DNA of 64,000 bases. Source: Oscillatoriophycideae cyanobacterium NC_groundwater_1537_Pr4_S-0.65um_50_18 (GTDB lineage Bacteria; Cyanobacteriota; Cyanobacteriia; Elainellales; Elainellaceae). Location: NCBI GenBank assembly GCA_016208305.1, contig JACQYI010000078.1, positions 1-64,000 on the forward strand. Direction: 5' to 3'. Shown here piece by piece: positions 1 to 8,989 of this stretch. The notes beneath the pieces are model-generated. The model made no database searches. It was not told where the DNA came from and saw nothing but the letters and a program-made list of their open reading frames with translations. A program made the position numbers and the translations under genes. How positions within the stretch are numbered: position 1 is the first letter of the stretch; each line of letters begins with the position of its first letter.

Positions 1-322
1 AGTTGTTGCAACCCGAAGCTCGCTCAACGTTCGGTCTTCTTCCGCAGTCAAAACGATATGCACAGAAGCAGGCATCAGAGTCAAAAATAGGAGGGTTTGG
101 TGTTCCTTTCTATCTTATGCTTAATTGCACCTACCTACTTAGACAACTTAAATGAACGAGCAAACTGGCTAGTCGGCAGTGCTCCGCTACTGCTCCTGTT
201 TTGAGCGAGAATCAGAGAGGCGATCGCTTTTACCGATGACGGGCGATCGTTCCTTCAAGTGAGAAAATTAATCTAAAGGGGCGATCGCCTCAATGCATTT
301 CACAATCCTTGCAATTCTCTGT
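1..322. other. Intergenic or gene-free left edge
   Basis: I see no convincing coding region here. The stretch contains two GCGATCGC-type HIP1 sites and lies downstream of xisI, which is read leftwards. No terminator-like hairpin with a T tract is obvious. Confidence 0.5.
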
Positions 323-646
323 TTAAGCAGTTAAAGCAGTTTTGGGTTCAGATAAAAATGCTAGAACAATCCGTTCTGAAGGAATACCTTCTGCAATCAA
401 ATCGTCAGTAATTCCCTGCTCCATCCCGTCATACTCAATCCAAACCTGGTGATTTTGCAGCGTGACATAAATGAGATTTCCCCTCACCCGTCGTCCTCGA
501 TCCCAACCCACCTGCATCAAGGCATAACGATCTTGGATCTCATCGAATACCGTATCCAGCCGAATATCCCCATGTGACGGTTTAAACTGGGCATAATGCT
601 GAATCACTTGCTTGACAATCTCTCGATCGCTTCGGGGGGTATCCAT
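323..646 (-). CDS. xisI: XisI family protein
   Basis: This 107-residue protein matches the XisI family, first named as a controlling factor for fdxN-element excision in Anabaena and widespread in cyanobacteria without that element. Family features visible are an N-terminal helix ending in HYAQFKPSHGDI, the central segment YALMQVGWDRGRRVRG, and the C-terminal block containing GIPSERIVLAF. The start at 646 lies inside the end of xisH, giving a 43-base overlap, so the two are almost certainly co-translated. XisI is presumed to bind XisH; no direct catalytic motif is visible. The stop codon sits in a weak 9-base direct repeat (323-331 and 332-340). Confidence 0.9.
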   Translation of the reverse strand: MDTPRSDREIVKQVIQHYAQFKPSHGDIRLDTVFDEIQDRYALMQVGWDRGRRVRGNLIYVTLQNHQVWIEYDGMEQGITDDLIAEGIPSERIVLAFLSEPKTALTA

Positions 647-1077
647 TGCTTTACCTCAGCCGCTTCCACATCTACGATAATCAATTTTAGCGGCAACTCA
701 CGGATCACCAACTCACCGATCGGTTCGCTAAAAAGCTCATCATAGGTTTTGTCTGCAATCGCCAGATAAAGATTACGTCCTGGATCAACCTGTTTGAGAA
801 GCACCTGGTAGAGAACATATTGACCAATCGCCTGTTCTAGATCAGCGATCGCTGATTTGCCTCGAAATTCCTTAATCTCAACGGCAATTTGTCGATTTCC
901 TCTTCTAGCTCCAATGAAACGTCCTTTATTGTCATTGGGCGTATTTAGCTTTGCTGCCAAATCGATGAAAAGAAACCGCTCACCGTAGGATATAACATAG
1001 GGATCGTCGGTAATTTCCCATCCTTCCTTGATGAGAGCCTGCTTCATGAAAGGATGAGTACTATCGCGAAGAGGCAT
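604..1077 (-). CDS. xisH: XisH family nuclease-fold protein
   Basis: A 157-residue XisH-family protein. Family knowledge places XisH in the PD-(D/E)XK restriction-endonuclease-like fold. In the sequence I see FIDLAAKL supplying the acidic residue near residue 37, and IAVEIKEF near residues 67-74 supplying the E-x-K pair, so the active-site pattern looks intact. It is the first gene of a two-gene unit with overlapping xisI. The neighbourhood has no fdxN or other programmed-excision element, so a role in heterocyst-type rearrangement is unlikely here. A defence-like or toxin-like nuclease function is possible but unproven. Confidence 0.88.
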   Translation of the reverse strand: MPLRDSTHPFMKQALIKEGWEITDDPYVISYGERFLFIDLAAKLNTPNDNKGRFIGARRGNRQIAVEIKEFRGKSAIADLEQAIGQYVLYQVLLKQVDPGRNLYLAIADKTYDELFSEPIGELVIRELPLKLIIVDVEAAEVKQWIPPEAIERLSSK

Positions 1078-1337
1078 AGCGTTACCATCAATTTAACTCC
1101 CATGATTGTACATCTGATGTCGAAGAGCGAAATTCTGCAACATTGTTTTAGTTGACGAATGGTCAGAAGCAAGTGGAATAAAATTGAGCGAGTCAACCGT
1201 TGCTGAGGCACGATCGCAAATGAGGTAATTTTAGGTGTTGAGTTTCCGAGATTGCTGTAACCTGGCAATGTAATGATCGCTCTGCAAATTGAGGAGAGAT
1301 TGGCAATCTAGAAAGAGATGTCCATCTTAGACAATCC

Positions 1338-2279
1338 ATGACAAATAAAACTTCATTCGTAGAGCGAGTACCCCAGCCTCCTGAAAACTCGATCGCCTGG
1401 ATACCCCAACCCACACAAGACGGCTCCTTTACCTTTTTCTCCCCAGAATTTGGTGAAACCTTCCACAGCCGTCAGGGGGCAAGAGCCGAGGCATTTCTCA
1501 AATTTGCTGCCGCCACCGATTTAGTGGCGCGATCGCATCAGCCCTGCCTGCGTCTGCTCGATGTTTGTTATGGGCTAGGCTACAACACAGCAGCAGCGCT
1601 AGAAACCATCTGGGCCGCGAACCCAAATTGCCAGATTGAGCTGCATGGGCTGGAACTAGATGCGACCGTACCCCAGGCTGCGATCGCCTTACTCGAATCC
1701 TGGTCGCCCAAGGTGCAGGAAGCGCTGAAGGCGATCGCCCAAGATCATCACTACCAAACCCCTCAGCTTCAGGCGAAACTCTGGATTGGAGACGCCCGCC
1801 AAACGATTCAGCAGCTTGCTGGCTTTGAGGCAGATGCCATCTTTTTCGATCCCTTTTCGCCTCGCTGCTGTCCGCAGCTCTGGACCGTCGAATTCTTGCG
1901 CCAGGTGTCTAAAAGGCTGTCTCCAGACGGCAAGCTTGCCACCTACTCCCGTGCTGCTGCGGTGCGATCGGCGCTGCTAGAGGTGGGCTTAAAGATCGGC
2001 ACAATTCCCATCGGTGGCGATGCTTTAAACAATCTCATCAGCGATCGCCCTTCGTCTCATGAGTGGTCGCAAGGTACGGTTGCAAGTTTTAACGGCGATC
2101 GGCTTTGTCCTCTATCCCAACTTGAGCAGGAGCATCTCCAGACCCGTGCCTCTGTTCCTTACCGCGATGCCAATTTGTCAGATGCAGCCGAGGTGATTTT
2201 GGCACGACATCAGCAAGAGCAAGAGCAGTGCCAGAAAGAATCTACCTCTAGCTGGCGGCGACGCTGGGGCATTCGTTGA
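1338..2279 (+). CDS. MnmC-like SAM-dependent tRNA methyltransferase
   Basis: A 313-residue protein resembling the methyltransferase half of MnmC (MnmD/DUF752 type), which methylates the aminomethyl-uridine at the tRNA wobble position. Visible features are the N-terminal SPEFGETFHSRQGARAEA, the SAM-binding glycine stretch LLDVCYGLGYNTAAALE near residues 72-88, and the family motif FFDPFSPRCCPQLWTVEFL near residues 169-187, followed by GKLATYS. The FAD-dependent oxidase domain of the E. coli bifunctional enzyme is absent, as in many cyanobacteria. It is convergent with the GGDEF-EAL gene, only four bases from its stop. The ATG at 1338 gives the full domain. Confidence 0.85.
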   Translation: MTNKTSFVERVPQPPENSIAWIPQPTQDGSFTFFSPEFGETFHSRQGARAEAFLKFAAATDLVARSHQPCLRLLDVCYGLGYNTAAALETIWAANPNCQIELHGLELDATVPQAAIALLESWSPKVQEALKAIAQDHHYQTPQLQAKLWIGDARQTIQQLAGFEADAIFFDPFSPRCCPQLWTVEFLRQVSKRLSPDGKLATYSRAAAVRSALLEVGLKIGTIPIGGDALNNLISDRPSSHEWSQGTVASFNGDRLCPLSQLEQEHLQTRASVPYRDANLSDAAEVILARHQQEQEQCQKESTSSWRRRWGIR

Positions 2280-2283
2280 GGGG

Positions 2284-4479
2284 TCACGCCAGTGAGCTTA
2301 GAAAATCCTGCACTTGCATTGCATCAATGGGTTGTGAGAAAAAATAGCCTTGTCCAAATTCGCAGTCAAGCCTGTGTAAATGTTCAAGCTGTTCTGATGT
2401 CTCAATTCCTTCGGCAATCACATCCATGCCCAAGGTATGCGCCAAACTGACGATCGCCCGCACAATTTCTTGACTGTCCAGATCTGCATTCATTTGAGCC
2501 ACAAAGGAGCGATCGATCTTGAGCGTATTGATGGGGAGTCGATGCAGATAGCTGAGCGATGAATATCCTGTGCCAAAGTCATCAATGCTGAGTTGAATGT
2601 GACGTTGCTTAATACACGCTAGCAGTTGAGAAACGGTATCTAAATCTTCGATCAGCATACTCTCTGTAATCTCTAACTTGAGACAGGCTCCATTCAGATG
2701 CGTGGCTTCTAAAACTTCATCCAATTGTTGAATGAAATGAGGCTGGCGGAACTGTTGGCTAGAAATATTAACGCTCATGGTCAGATGGCGAGCGTTGGGA
2801 TATTGAGCCTGCCACTGGCTGAGTTGCTGGCAAGCCTGATGTAAAACATATTGACCCAACCTTGAGATTAGTCCGCTATCTTCGGCTACCGGAATGAATG
2901 CATTAGGATACACTAAGCCCTGTTCTGGGTGTTGCCATCGCACGAGCGCCTCAAACCCAACCAAGGTTTGGCTTTTCAGTTCAAAGATCGGTTGATAGTG
3001 AAGGATAAACTCCTGACGGTCTAGCGCTTGGCGTAATGCGTTTTCAAGATGGAGTCGCTCCATAGCTTGAACATGCATGGCGTGATTGAAAATTTCGTAG
3101 CGATTTCTCCCTCCTTCCTTGGCGCGATACATGGCAGTATCGGCATCCCGCAGCAGATCAACGGCCTGTTCATAACGCTGCAAACCAAACACGATACCAA
3201 TGCTGGCCGTCGTAAACACAGTATGTCCTTCTAGCAGCAAAGGAACATTGAGGTTGTGTTGAATGCGATCGACAATTTTGATGACCGTGGATAAGTCAGG
3301 CGTATTGTCTAGCAAAATCGTAAACTCATCTCCCCCCAGCCGAGCCACGATGTCATTGGGACGTAGGCAGCTTTCGAGGATACGGGCGATCGCCACCAAG
3401 AGCTGATCGCCAATGAGATGCCCTAGACTATCGTTGACCAATTTGAAGCGATCGAGGTCAATAAACAGCACCGTAAAAAGATATTCTGCCCGCTGGGTTG
3501 CCTGCTTTAGCGCCAGCTCAACCTGTTTCATAAACAAGACTCGATTGGGTAAATCGGTGAGCGTATCATGGAGGGCATCGTGGGTTAACTGGGCTTGCAC
3601 CGTCACCCGTTCTGTCACATCGCGCGACGCTGTTTGCATACAAATCACCTGACCTGACTCATTCAGCAGGGGCTTGGCTAACGTTTCTAACCAGATGTAC
3701 TCCCCCGACTTTTTACGAAAGCGATAGGTGGTTGAAATCGATTCTCCGCGAAGAATAGGCTGATGGGTTTGTAGTTGAATATGTTCTATATCATCCGGAT
3801 GGAAAAACTGATAGGGACTCAAGCCAATAAGTTCGTCGGCAGAAAATCCTAAGAGCGTCTCACAGGATGGACTGACGTAGAGATACCTGCCATCTGGCTC
3901 ATGCAGACACACTAAATCACTCATATTCTCAGCGAGCAGCCGAAATCGAGCTTCACTTTCCCGCAGCGCACGTTCAGCATGTTCTCGCTCTGCAATTTCT
4001 CGCGTTAGCTGCTGGTTGATTTGCTCTAGCTGGGTGGTGCGCTGCTGTACCCGTTGTTCTAAGTCTGTATTTAACTCGCGAATCTGAATTTTGGCATGTT
4101 GGAGCGCTAGGTGGGTTTGAATCCGGGCTAATACTTCTTCTAACTGGAACGGTTTGGTAATGTAATCTACGCCGCCCACGCTAAAGGCTTTAACCTTATC
4201 TAAGGTGTCATCCAGTGCGCTCAAAAAAATCACGGGGATGTCGCAGGTGCGTGGATCGGCTTTGAGCTGTTGGCAGACCTCGTAGCCTGTGAGATCGGGC
4301 AGGCGAATATCGAGCAAAATCAAATCGGGGGTTGCCGATCGCGCTGCTAGCTTTGCCATAGTGCCTGTAACCACACCGCGCACCTCATAGCCCGCATCCG
4401 TGAGTGTGCTAGACAGCAGACGCAGGTTCTCTGGCACATCATCCACAATCAGGATTCTTCCGCTGTTCGGATTAGTCAT
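2284..4479 (-). CDS. REC-PAS-GGDEF-EAL response regulator (c-di-GMP turnover)
   Basis: About 731 residues. Domains in order are a receiver (about 10-125, with VDD, phospho-acceptor in LILLDIRLPD, and YITKPF), a coiled linker (about 130-190), a PAS domain (about 185-300), GGDEF (about 305-465) and EAL (about 475-725). The cyclase site is intact (RLGGDEF), with an RxxD inhibitory motif (RPND) five residues before it. The phosphodiesterase motifs FEALVRWQHP, EITES, DDFGTGYSSL and AEGIET are also intact, so it could make and degrade cyclic di-GMP. The ATG at 4479 overlaps the kinase stop (ATGACTAA), which suggests translational coupling. An in-frame start at 4503 is possible but less likely. Confidence 0.93.
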   Translation of the reverse strand: MTNPNSGRILIVDDVPENLRLLSSTLTDAGYEVRGVVTGTMAKLAARSATPDLILLDIRLPDLTGYEVCQQLKADPRTCDIPVIFLSALDDTLDKVKAFSVGGVDYITKPFQLEEVLARIQTHLALQHAKIQIRELNTDLEQRVQQRTTQLEQINQQLTREIAEREHAERALRESEARFRLLAENMSDLVCLHEPDGRYLYVSPSCETLLGFSADELIGLSPYQFFHPDDIEHIQLQTHQPILRGESISTTYRFRKKSGEYIWLETLAKPLLNESGQVICMQTASRDVTERVTVQAQLTHDALHDTLTDLPNRVLFMKQVELALKQATQRAEYLFTVLFIDLDRFKLVNDSLGHLIGDQLLVAIARILESCLRPNDIVARLGGDEFTILLDNTPDLSTVIKIVDRIQHNLNVPLLLEGHTVFTTASIGIVFGLQRYEQAVDLLRDADTAMYRAKEGGRNRYEIFNHAMHVQAMERLHLENALRQALDRQEFILHYQPIFELKSQTLVGFEALVRWQHPEQGLVYPNAFIPVAEDSGLISRLGQYVLHQACQQLSQWQAQYPNARHLTMSVNISSQQFRQPHFIQQLDEVLEATHLNGACLKLEITESMLIEDLDTVSQLLACIKQRHIQLSIDDFGTGYSSLSYLHRLPINTLKIDRSFVAQMNADLDSQEIVRAIVSLAHTLGMDVIAEGIETSEQLEHLHRLDCEFGQGYFFSQPIDAMQVQDFLSSLA

Positions 4480-7306
4480 GACTCTGTTCTTGCCAACGCT
4501 CAATCAGGCTGATAATTTTGTCACAGCGGAAGTTGTTGACCCAACTGAGTAATCCTTGGCTGAGATGGATCTGCTCAGAGGGAAGTTCATCTAATAGCCG
4601 CAGGATCGCCTGGTTGTCAACTTGGGTGGCAGCTTCGTACAGGTGAGAAATCCACTCGTCAGACAGGGTGCCCAGATCACTCGGAGCTATGGCAGGCAGC
4701 GTAGAGGTTTCAGGCGCAGGCGATTGATCTAGCTCTTGATAGAGATATTGAACGCCTAGATATTGCGCCATTTTGCTAAAGAGAACTTCCTTGCGAAACG
4801 GTTTGCGCACAAAGTCATCACACCCCGCAGATAAGACAATAGCCCGCTCTTCGTCAAGCGTGCTGGCGGTTAAGGCAATAATGGCGGTTGCCTGTCCATT
4901 TAAGTGGGCTTTAATATGGCGGGTCGCCTCATATCCATCCATTACGGGCATGCGCATATCCATCCAAATCAGGTGAGGATGCCAGGTTTGCCACAGAGCG
5001 ATCGCCTCCTGTCCATTGGCTGCTTCCTGTACCTCAAACCCCAACGGAGTCAGCAGGTTAGCGACCAAGCGGCGGTTTGTCCAGCGATCGTCTACTACTA
5101 GAATGCGGTACTGGGGCTGCCCCGGCACTAGACCCACAACCGGGCGCATTGTTTCCGGTTCGCTAGGCTGCTCGATGGCATCAACTGAACGAACTCGAAT
5201 ATCGAAGGTAACGGTTGTGCCCTCACCAACAGCACTTTGCACGATGAGGCTGCCGCCCATTAAATGCACAAATTTTTGGCTAATGCTCAAGCCTAACCCT
5301 GTTCCTTCCTGAGACTGCCGTCCGGATTCGGATTGCACAAAGGGTTCAAAAATGGTGGCTAATTCTTCAGAGGCAATACCTGGCCCGGTATCTTCTACGT
5401 TGAAGTACAGCCTCATCTGTGAGTTTTGGGCTGTGGATAGAGTCAAGTCTTGGGGTTCAGCGCTGGAATTGCCCGATTCACGATTCTCTAATTCACGATT
5501 GCCCGACTCATCACTGCTATAGGCATTGACGCGCAGTGTCACGCCGCCTCGGTCAGTAAATTTAATGGCGTTTCCCACAAGATTGATCAAAATCTGCCGC
5601 AGTTTTAGTTCGTCAGCTTGCACGTAGTGCGGTACGTTTGGATCTCGGATAAAGATGAGCTGTAGTTGCTTGGCCTCTGCCCGTAGGCGCAACATCTCTT
5701 CAACAATGTCAAGCAAATAATACAGATCAAATTTGCTTTCATTCAGGTTTTCCCGTCCAGCTTCAATTTTTGACATCTCTAAGACATCACTAATTAAATC
5801 CAGCAGATGTTCACCGCTTTGGCCAATGATGTCTAGCTCACTTTTGACGTTGGACAGGGCAGGGTTTTGCTGAAGCAGTTGGGTAAAGCCCAGAATGGCG
5901 TTTAGAGGTGTCCGCAGTTCGTGGCTCATGCGAGCGAGAAATTCGCTTTTGGCTCGATTGGCATCATCGGCGGTTTTTTTGGCTAATTGAAGCTGGGCAG
6001 TGCGTTCATCGACGCGATGTTCCAAATCTTCAAAGGATTCCCTCAACTGGGCTGCCATTTGGTTAAAAGATTGGGACAAGGTTTCGAGTTCTTGAATTCC
6101 TCTAGCGCTTACGGTCTGGTTGAGATCGCCATCTGCGATCGCCTTTGAAGCTCTGCTCATCCGCAACACAGGGTAAGTAATCCAGCGGGCAGTCAGTAGC
6201 CCTAAGAGAATCGCAAACGTGAGTGCCGCTAGGCAGAGAAAGAGGGTGTTGCGTGTGTTGTCATAAATTTGAGCCATAAAGTCTTGCTCTGGAATTGCCA
6301 CCACAATCAGCCAGTCCAAACCTCGACCATCGGTATAGGGAGACACCTGAACCCACGAGCGTTCACGGTTATGGGTGAAGCTCAGTTGATAGCTGCGGCG
6401 AATTTGACGCAGGTCTTTAAACTTAGCCTCTAGATCTTGAGCCGTCGATTGAATGAGAGAGTCTTGACTCTCTGAGGCTTTGATGCGATCGGCTTGAGAC
6501 TGACCTGGACGGATCACAAAGGGCGCTTCATCGGCTGAAGAGGCCACAATTGCGCCTTGGCGGTCAATGATAAAGGTTTTGCCCGTTTGCCCTACTTTTA
6601 ATTCTTTGAGAAAATCGCTGATCTTAGAAAGATATAAATCGGTGCTGAGAACACCCACAAAGGTTCCATTGCGATCGTATGCAGGCTGACTCGCAGAGAT
6701 ACCCAAATTTTCTTCAATGTAATACTGATAAATCGCATTCCAAACTGGCTTTTGGGCTGTAGCCGCAGATTTATACCAGGGGCGAACTCGCGGGTCGTAG
6801 TCTGGGTAAGTTTCCACTTTTCCGATTGGCTTTTTCTGCTTATCTACGTGGATAATGGTGTCAACAAAATTTGTTGAGCGATCGCTGGTTTCAATCACCA
6901 AACTACCATCTGCGGTTTTGCCTGCCCCCGCATATTCGGCCTGAGTACCGCCAAAACTGATGTAGCTAGCATCGGGAAATTGCAGCAGTTGCCAAAACAT
7001 GTAATCACTCAGCGGCTTCATGTCATCAGGATTCCGCAAATTAAAGCGTTGAATCGCATCGGCGTTAATTGCATTGATGCGATGGGGAACATTGAGCCGC
7101 TGATGGAGATGTTGAGAAATCTGACTTGCTATTTCATCTCGCAATTGAGCCGTGACATCATTGATGGCGCGCTGCCCGTTTTGAAAGGACAAATACCCCG
7201 TTATCCCGACAACGGAAATTAGTTGGAGGACAAATGGAACCACCAATATGACTTGAAGCGGTAACTTTTTGGGAACCTTTGAAGACACGGATGCAGGAAA
7301 AACCAT
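4472..7306 (-). CDS. Cache-HAMP hybrid histidine kinase
   Basis: A 944-residue membrane sensor kinase. A first membrane segment (about 17-38) precedes a long extracytoplasmic dCache-like sensor (about 45-340), then a second membrane segment (about 350-372), HAMP, HisKA with MSHELRTPLNAILGF near residue 460, HATPase with N box ILINLVGNAIKFT, DTGPGI and GTGLGLSI, and a C-terminal receiver with LIWMDMRMPVMDG and VRKPF. A short tail of about 90 residues follows. Cache domains usually bind small molecules; the ligand cannot be read here. It is the first gene of a two-gene unit, and its stop overlaps the start of the GGDEF-EAL regulator, its most likely phosphorylation partner. Confidence 0.93.
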   Translation of the reverse strand: MVFPASVSSKVPKKLPLQVILVVPFVLQLISVVGITGYLSFQNGQRAINDVTAQLRDEIASQISQHLHQRLNVPHRINAINADAIQRFNLRNPDDMKPLSDYMFWQLLQFPDASYISFGGTQAEYAGAGKTADGSLVIETSDRSTNFVDTIIHVDKQKKPIGKVETYPDYDPRVRPWYKSAATAQKPVWNAIYQYYIEENLGISASQPAYDRNGTFVGVLSTDLYLSKISDFLKELKVGQTGKTFIIDRQGAIVASSADEAPFVIRPGQSQADRIKASESQDSLIQSTAQDLEAKFKDLRQIRRSYQLSFTHNRERSWVQVSPYTDGRGLDWLIVVAIPEQDFMAQIYDNTRNTLFLCLAALTFAILLGLLTARWITYPVLRMSRASKAIADGDLNQTVSARGIQELETLSQSFNQMAAQLRESFEDLEHRVDERTAQLQLAKKTADDANRAKSEFLARMSHELRTPLNAILGFTQLLQQNPALSNVKSELDIIGQSGEHLLDLISDVLEMSKIEAGRENLNESKFDLYYLLDIVEEMLRLRAEAKQLQLIFIRDPNVPHYVQADELKLRQILINLVGNAIKFTDRGGVTLRVNAYSSDESGNRELENRESGNSSAEPQDLTLSTAQNSQMRLYFNVEDTGPGIASEELATIFEPFVQSESGRQSQEGTGLGLSISQKFVHLMGGSLIVQSAVGEGTTVTFDIRVRSVDAIEQPSEPETMRPVVGLVPGQPQYRILVVDDRWTNRRLVANLLTPLGFEVQEAANGQEAIALWQTWHPHLIWMDMRMPVMDGYEATRHIKAHLNGQATAIIALTASTLDEERAIVLSAGCDDFVRKPFRKEVLFSKMAQYLGVQYLYQELDQSPAPETSTLPAIAPSDLGTLSDEWISHLYEAATQVDNQAILRLLDELPSEQIHLSQGLLSWVNNFRCDKIISLIERWQEQSHD

Positions 7307-8063
7307 AGGGGAATGCGCTGAGAATAAACACCAGCTTTAAGGTTAAGATTCCCCTAATTACGTGAGAAGATAGTTTTTCGATATAAAAATCAACGCTTAT
7401 TTAAATTGCTTCTTAAACATCTAATGGTCTAGCAGGCTGGGTTTGGCTCAGCATGGGTGAGGCACCGACTATGGTTGTTGAAGGTGTGCGCTCCTTTTGC
7501 CCTAAAGGATACAGTTCTGGGATAAAAATAATCTCTTGAAGATATTCAAAAGATACTAAAATAAGCACGTTTTAGGAGGCTATCTGCACGGTCAGATATA
7601 GATCTTTAGACTGTGTAACTCAACGCTAAACAAGCGTCATCCAACGGGATGGAAATAAGGGGGTGAAATAATAATATCTCTAAAGCTAAATAGGCTCTAA
7701 AGCGAGTAAAACGAGCCACTGGTGAAGCAGCAATTGATAAATCTGTGCAATCCTGAACGATCGCTGATAAAGAGTGACGGATTATACAATCCTGCTCCTC
7801 GAAAAGCATGATCTTAACTGAGTACCTAGTTTTACAAGAAATATTACACAGGCTCACAAATAGCTATCAAGTTAAGAAATCCGATGTTAAGAATGAAAAT
7901 CAGAAGGAGATTATGATTCCAACGATCTATTCTAGATACAGTGTAAAACACGATCCAATGAAGTCTAGAAGACTTTATTGAAACTCAAGTCAACGAAGCT
8001 ATGTGCAATGTAAAGAATAAAAATTACCGCATAACTCAAAATCTTATCTAGAGGATTGAATAT
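7307..8063. other. Gene-free stretch between divergent genes
   Basis: These 757 bases separate the hybrid kinase (leftward) from the GAF gene (rightward), so promoters for both must lie here. An 83-codon reading frame on the minus strand (7606-7857) has no recognisable domain and atypical composition, and I treat it as chance. I see no tRNA and no strong terminator. Confidence 0.45.
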
Positions 8064-8570
8064 ATGAGTGATTTGGTAAATGAATGGATTGATGAACAGC
8101 CAGCCTATTGTAGTTTGTTGGCTAATGTCATTCAGCAAGTCTGTGAAACAACAGGCTGGGAGTATGGTGAGATTTGGCTTCCCAAACCTGATAACCCCAT
8201 TTTGCAATTGAGTTTAGTTTGGCATGTGAGCGATCGATTAGGAAGCGATCGCCGACTCTCTTGGCAGCAGTTCCGCTATTGTAGCGAAAAGTTTACCTTG
8301 AAGTTCAGTGAAGGATTGCCAGGGAGAGTTTGGGCTTCTCAAACGCCTGAGTGGATTGCCGATGTATCTGCTGAATCGGAATCGTATTTTTTACGCAATC
8401 AAATCGCCAAAGCCTTTGGAGTCAAAGCTGTGTTTGGTTTGCCCATCAACACTCAGGAAATTCAGGCGATCGCTGCCTTTTTTAAATCTGAAGCTTGTGA
8501 TCAAGATCTGCAATTGATGGCAAAAACTGAGGCGATCGTTGCTCAATTTTTACAAAATCCAACAGGATAA
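8064..8570 (+). CDS. GAF domain protein
   Basis: A 168-residue single-domain protein. The pattern from ANVIQQVCETTGWEYGEIWLP through GLPGRVWASQTPEWIADVS to AFGVKAVFGLPI is typical of a stand-alone GAF domain, a small-molecule or chromophore pocket. The canonical bilin-binding cysteine context (CH) of phytochrome or CBCR GAF domains is not present, so it is probably not a photoreceptor. No output domain is fused to it, so it would have to act through a partner. It lies divergently from the hybrid kinase, whose signalling it could join, but that is inference. Start ATG at 8064. Confidence 0.8.
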   Translation: MSDLVNEWIDEQPAYCSLLANVIQQVCETTGWEYGEIWLPKPDNPILQLSLVWHVSDRLGSDRRLSWQQFRYCSEKFTLKFSEGLPGRVWASQTPEWIADVSAESESYFLRNQIAKAFGVKAVFGLPINTQEIQAIAAFFKSEACDQDLQLMAKTEAIVAQFLQNPTG

Positions 8571-8607
8571 ACCTAAGATTCTACGAGGATGCATTGAAAA
8601 GTGCCGA

Positions 8608-8690
8608 TTTCGACTCGGATAGCCCCTAAATCCCTCAATCCTGGGGACTTTGAACAAAAATTGGCTGGAAAATCTCCTAGAATTGCGAGC
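8608..8690. repeat. Possible dispersed intergenic repeat
   Basis: The segment with 'cccctaaatccctcaatcc' followed by 'tggggactttgaac' resembles intergenic repeats that I recall as common in cyanobacterial genomes and often mis-called as small proteins rich in KSP/LGDFE. No second copy is present in this window, so the assignment rests on memory of the pattern only. The remaining 8571-8989 interval holds no gene that I can support. Confidence 0.3.
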
Positions 8691-8938
8691 GAATGCAAGA
8701 CTTTTGATACTTTTCAAACATTCTCTAAAAGGTGTTTAGGCGAGTCTATCTGGTCTGAGCGCTGCTTTGATGAAAGATGCTACTGTGTCAGATAAAATTA
8801 TTGCCTAGCGTTTTCCTAAAAAATCTTTGCAAGATCTACGACCCTGCAAAGATTTCTTCGAGACCAAATTGGCGCTCTCTGGGTAGAAACGGAGCCTTAA
8901 TGCAAGAGAGTCTTACAATAACCCTCAGCCGCTCCCCT

Positions 8939-8983
8939 CAGAGTTTGCTGACTCAGAGTTTGCTGACTCCGAGTTTGCCGAGT
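8939..8983. repeat. 15-bp tandem repeat, three copies
   Basis: Three adjacent 15-base units: 'cagagtttgctgact' twice exactly (8939-8953, 8954-8968), then 'ccgagtttgccgagt' (8969-8983). The array ends seven bases beyond the leftward stop of the GDP-fucose synthase gene. Confidence 0.9.
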
Positions 8984-8989
8984 AGAACC

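Noticed and set aside
323-1077. Heterocyst fdxN-element excision system
   Set aside because: xisH and xisI alone are widespread; no recombinase, nif gene or element ends are present.
7639-7665. Sequence resembling part of a cyanobacterial CRISPR repeat (aacgggatggaaataag)
   Set aside because: Only one copy is present, with no spacers and no cas genes.
7606-7857. 83-codon minus-strand frame
   Set aside because: No domain, atypical composition, and no supporting start context.
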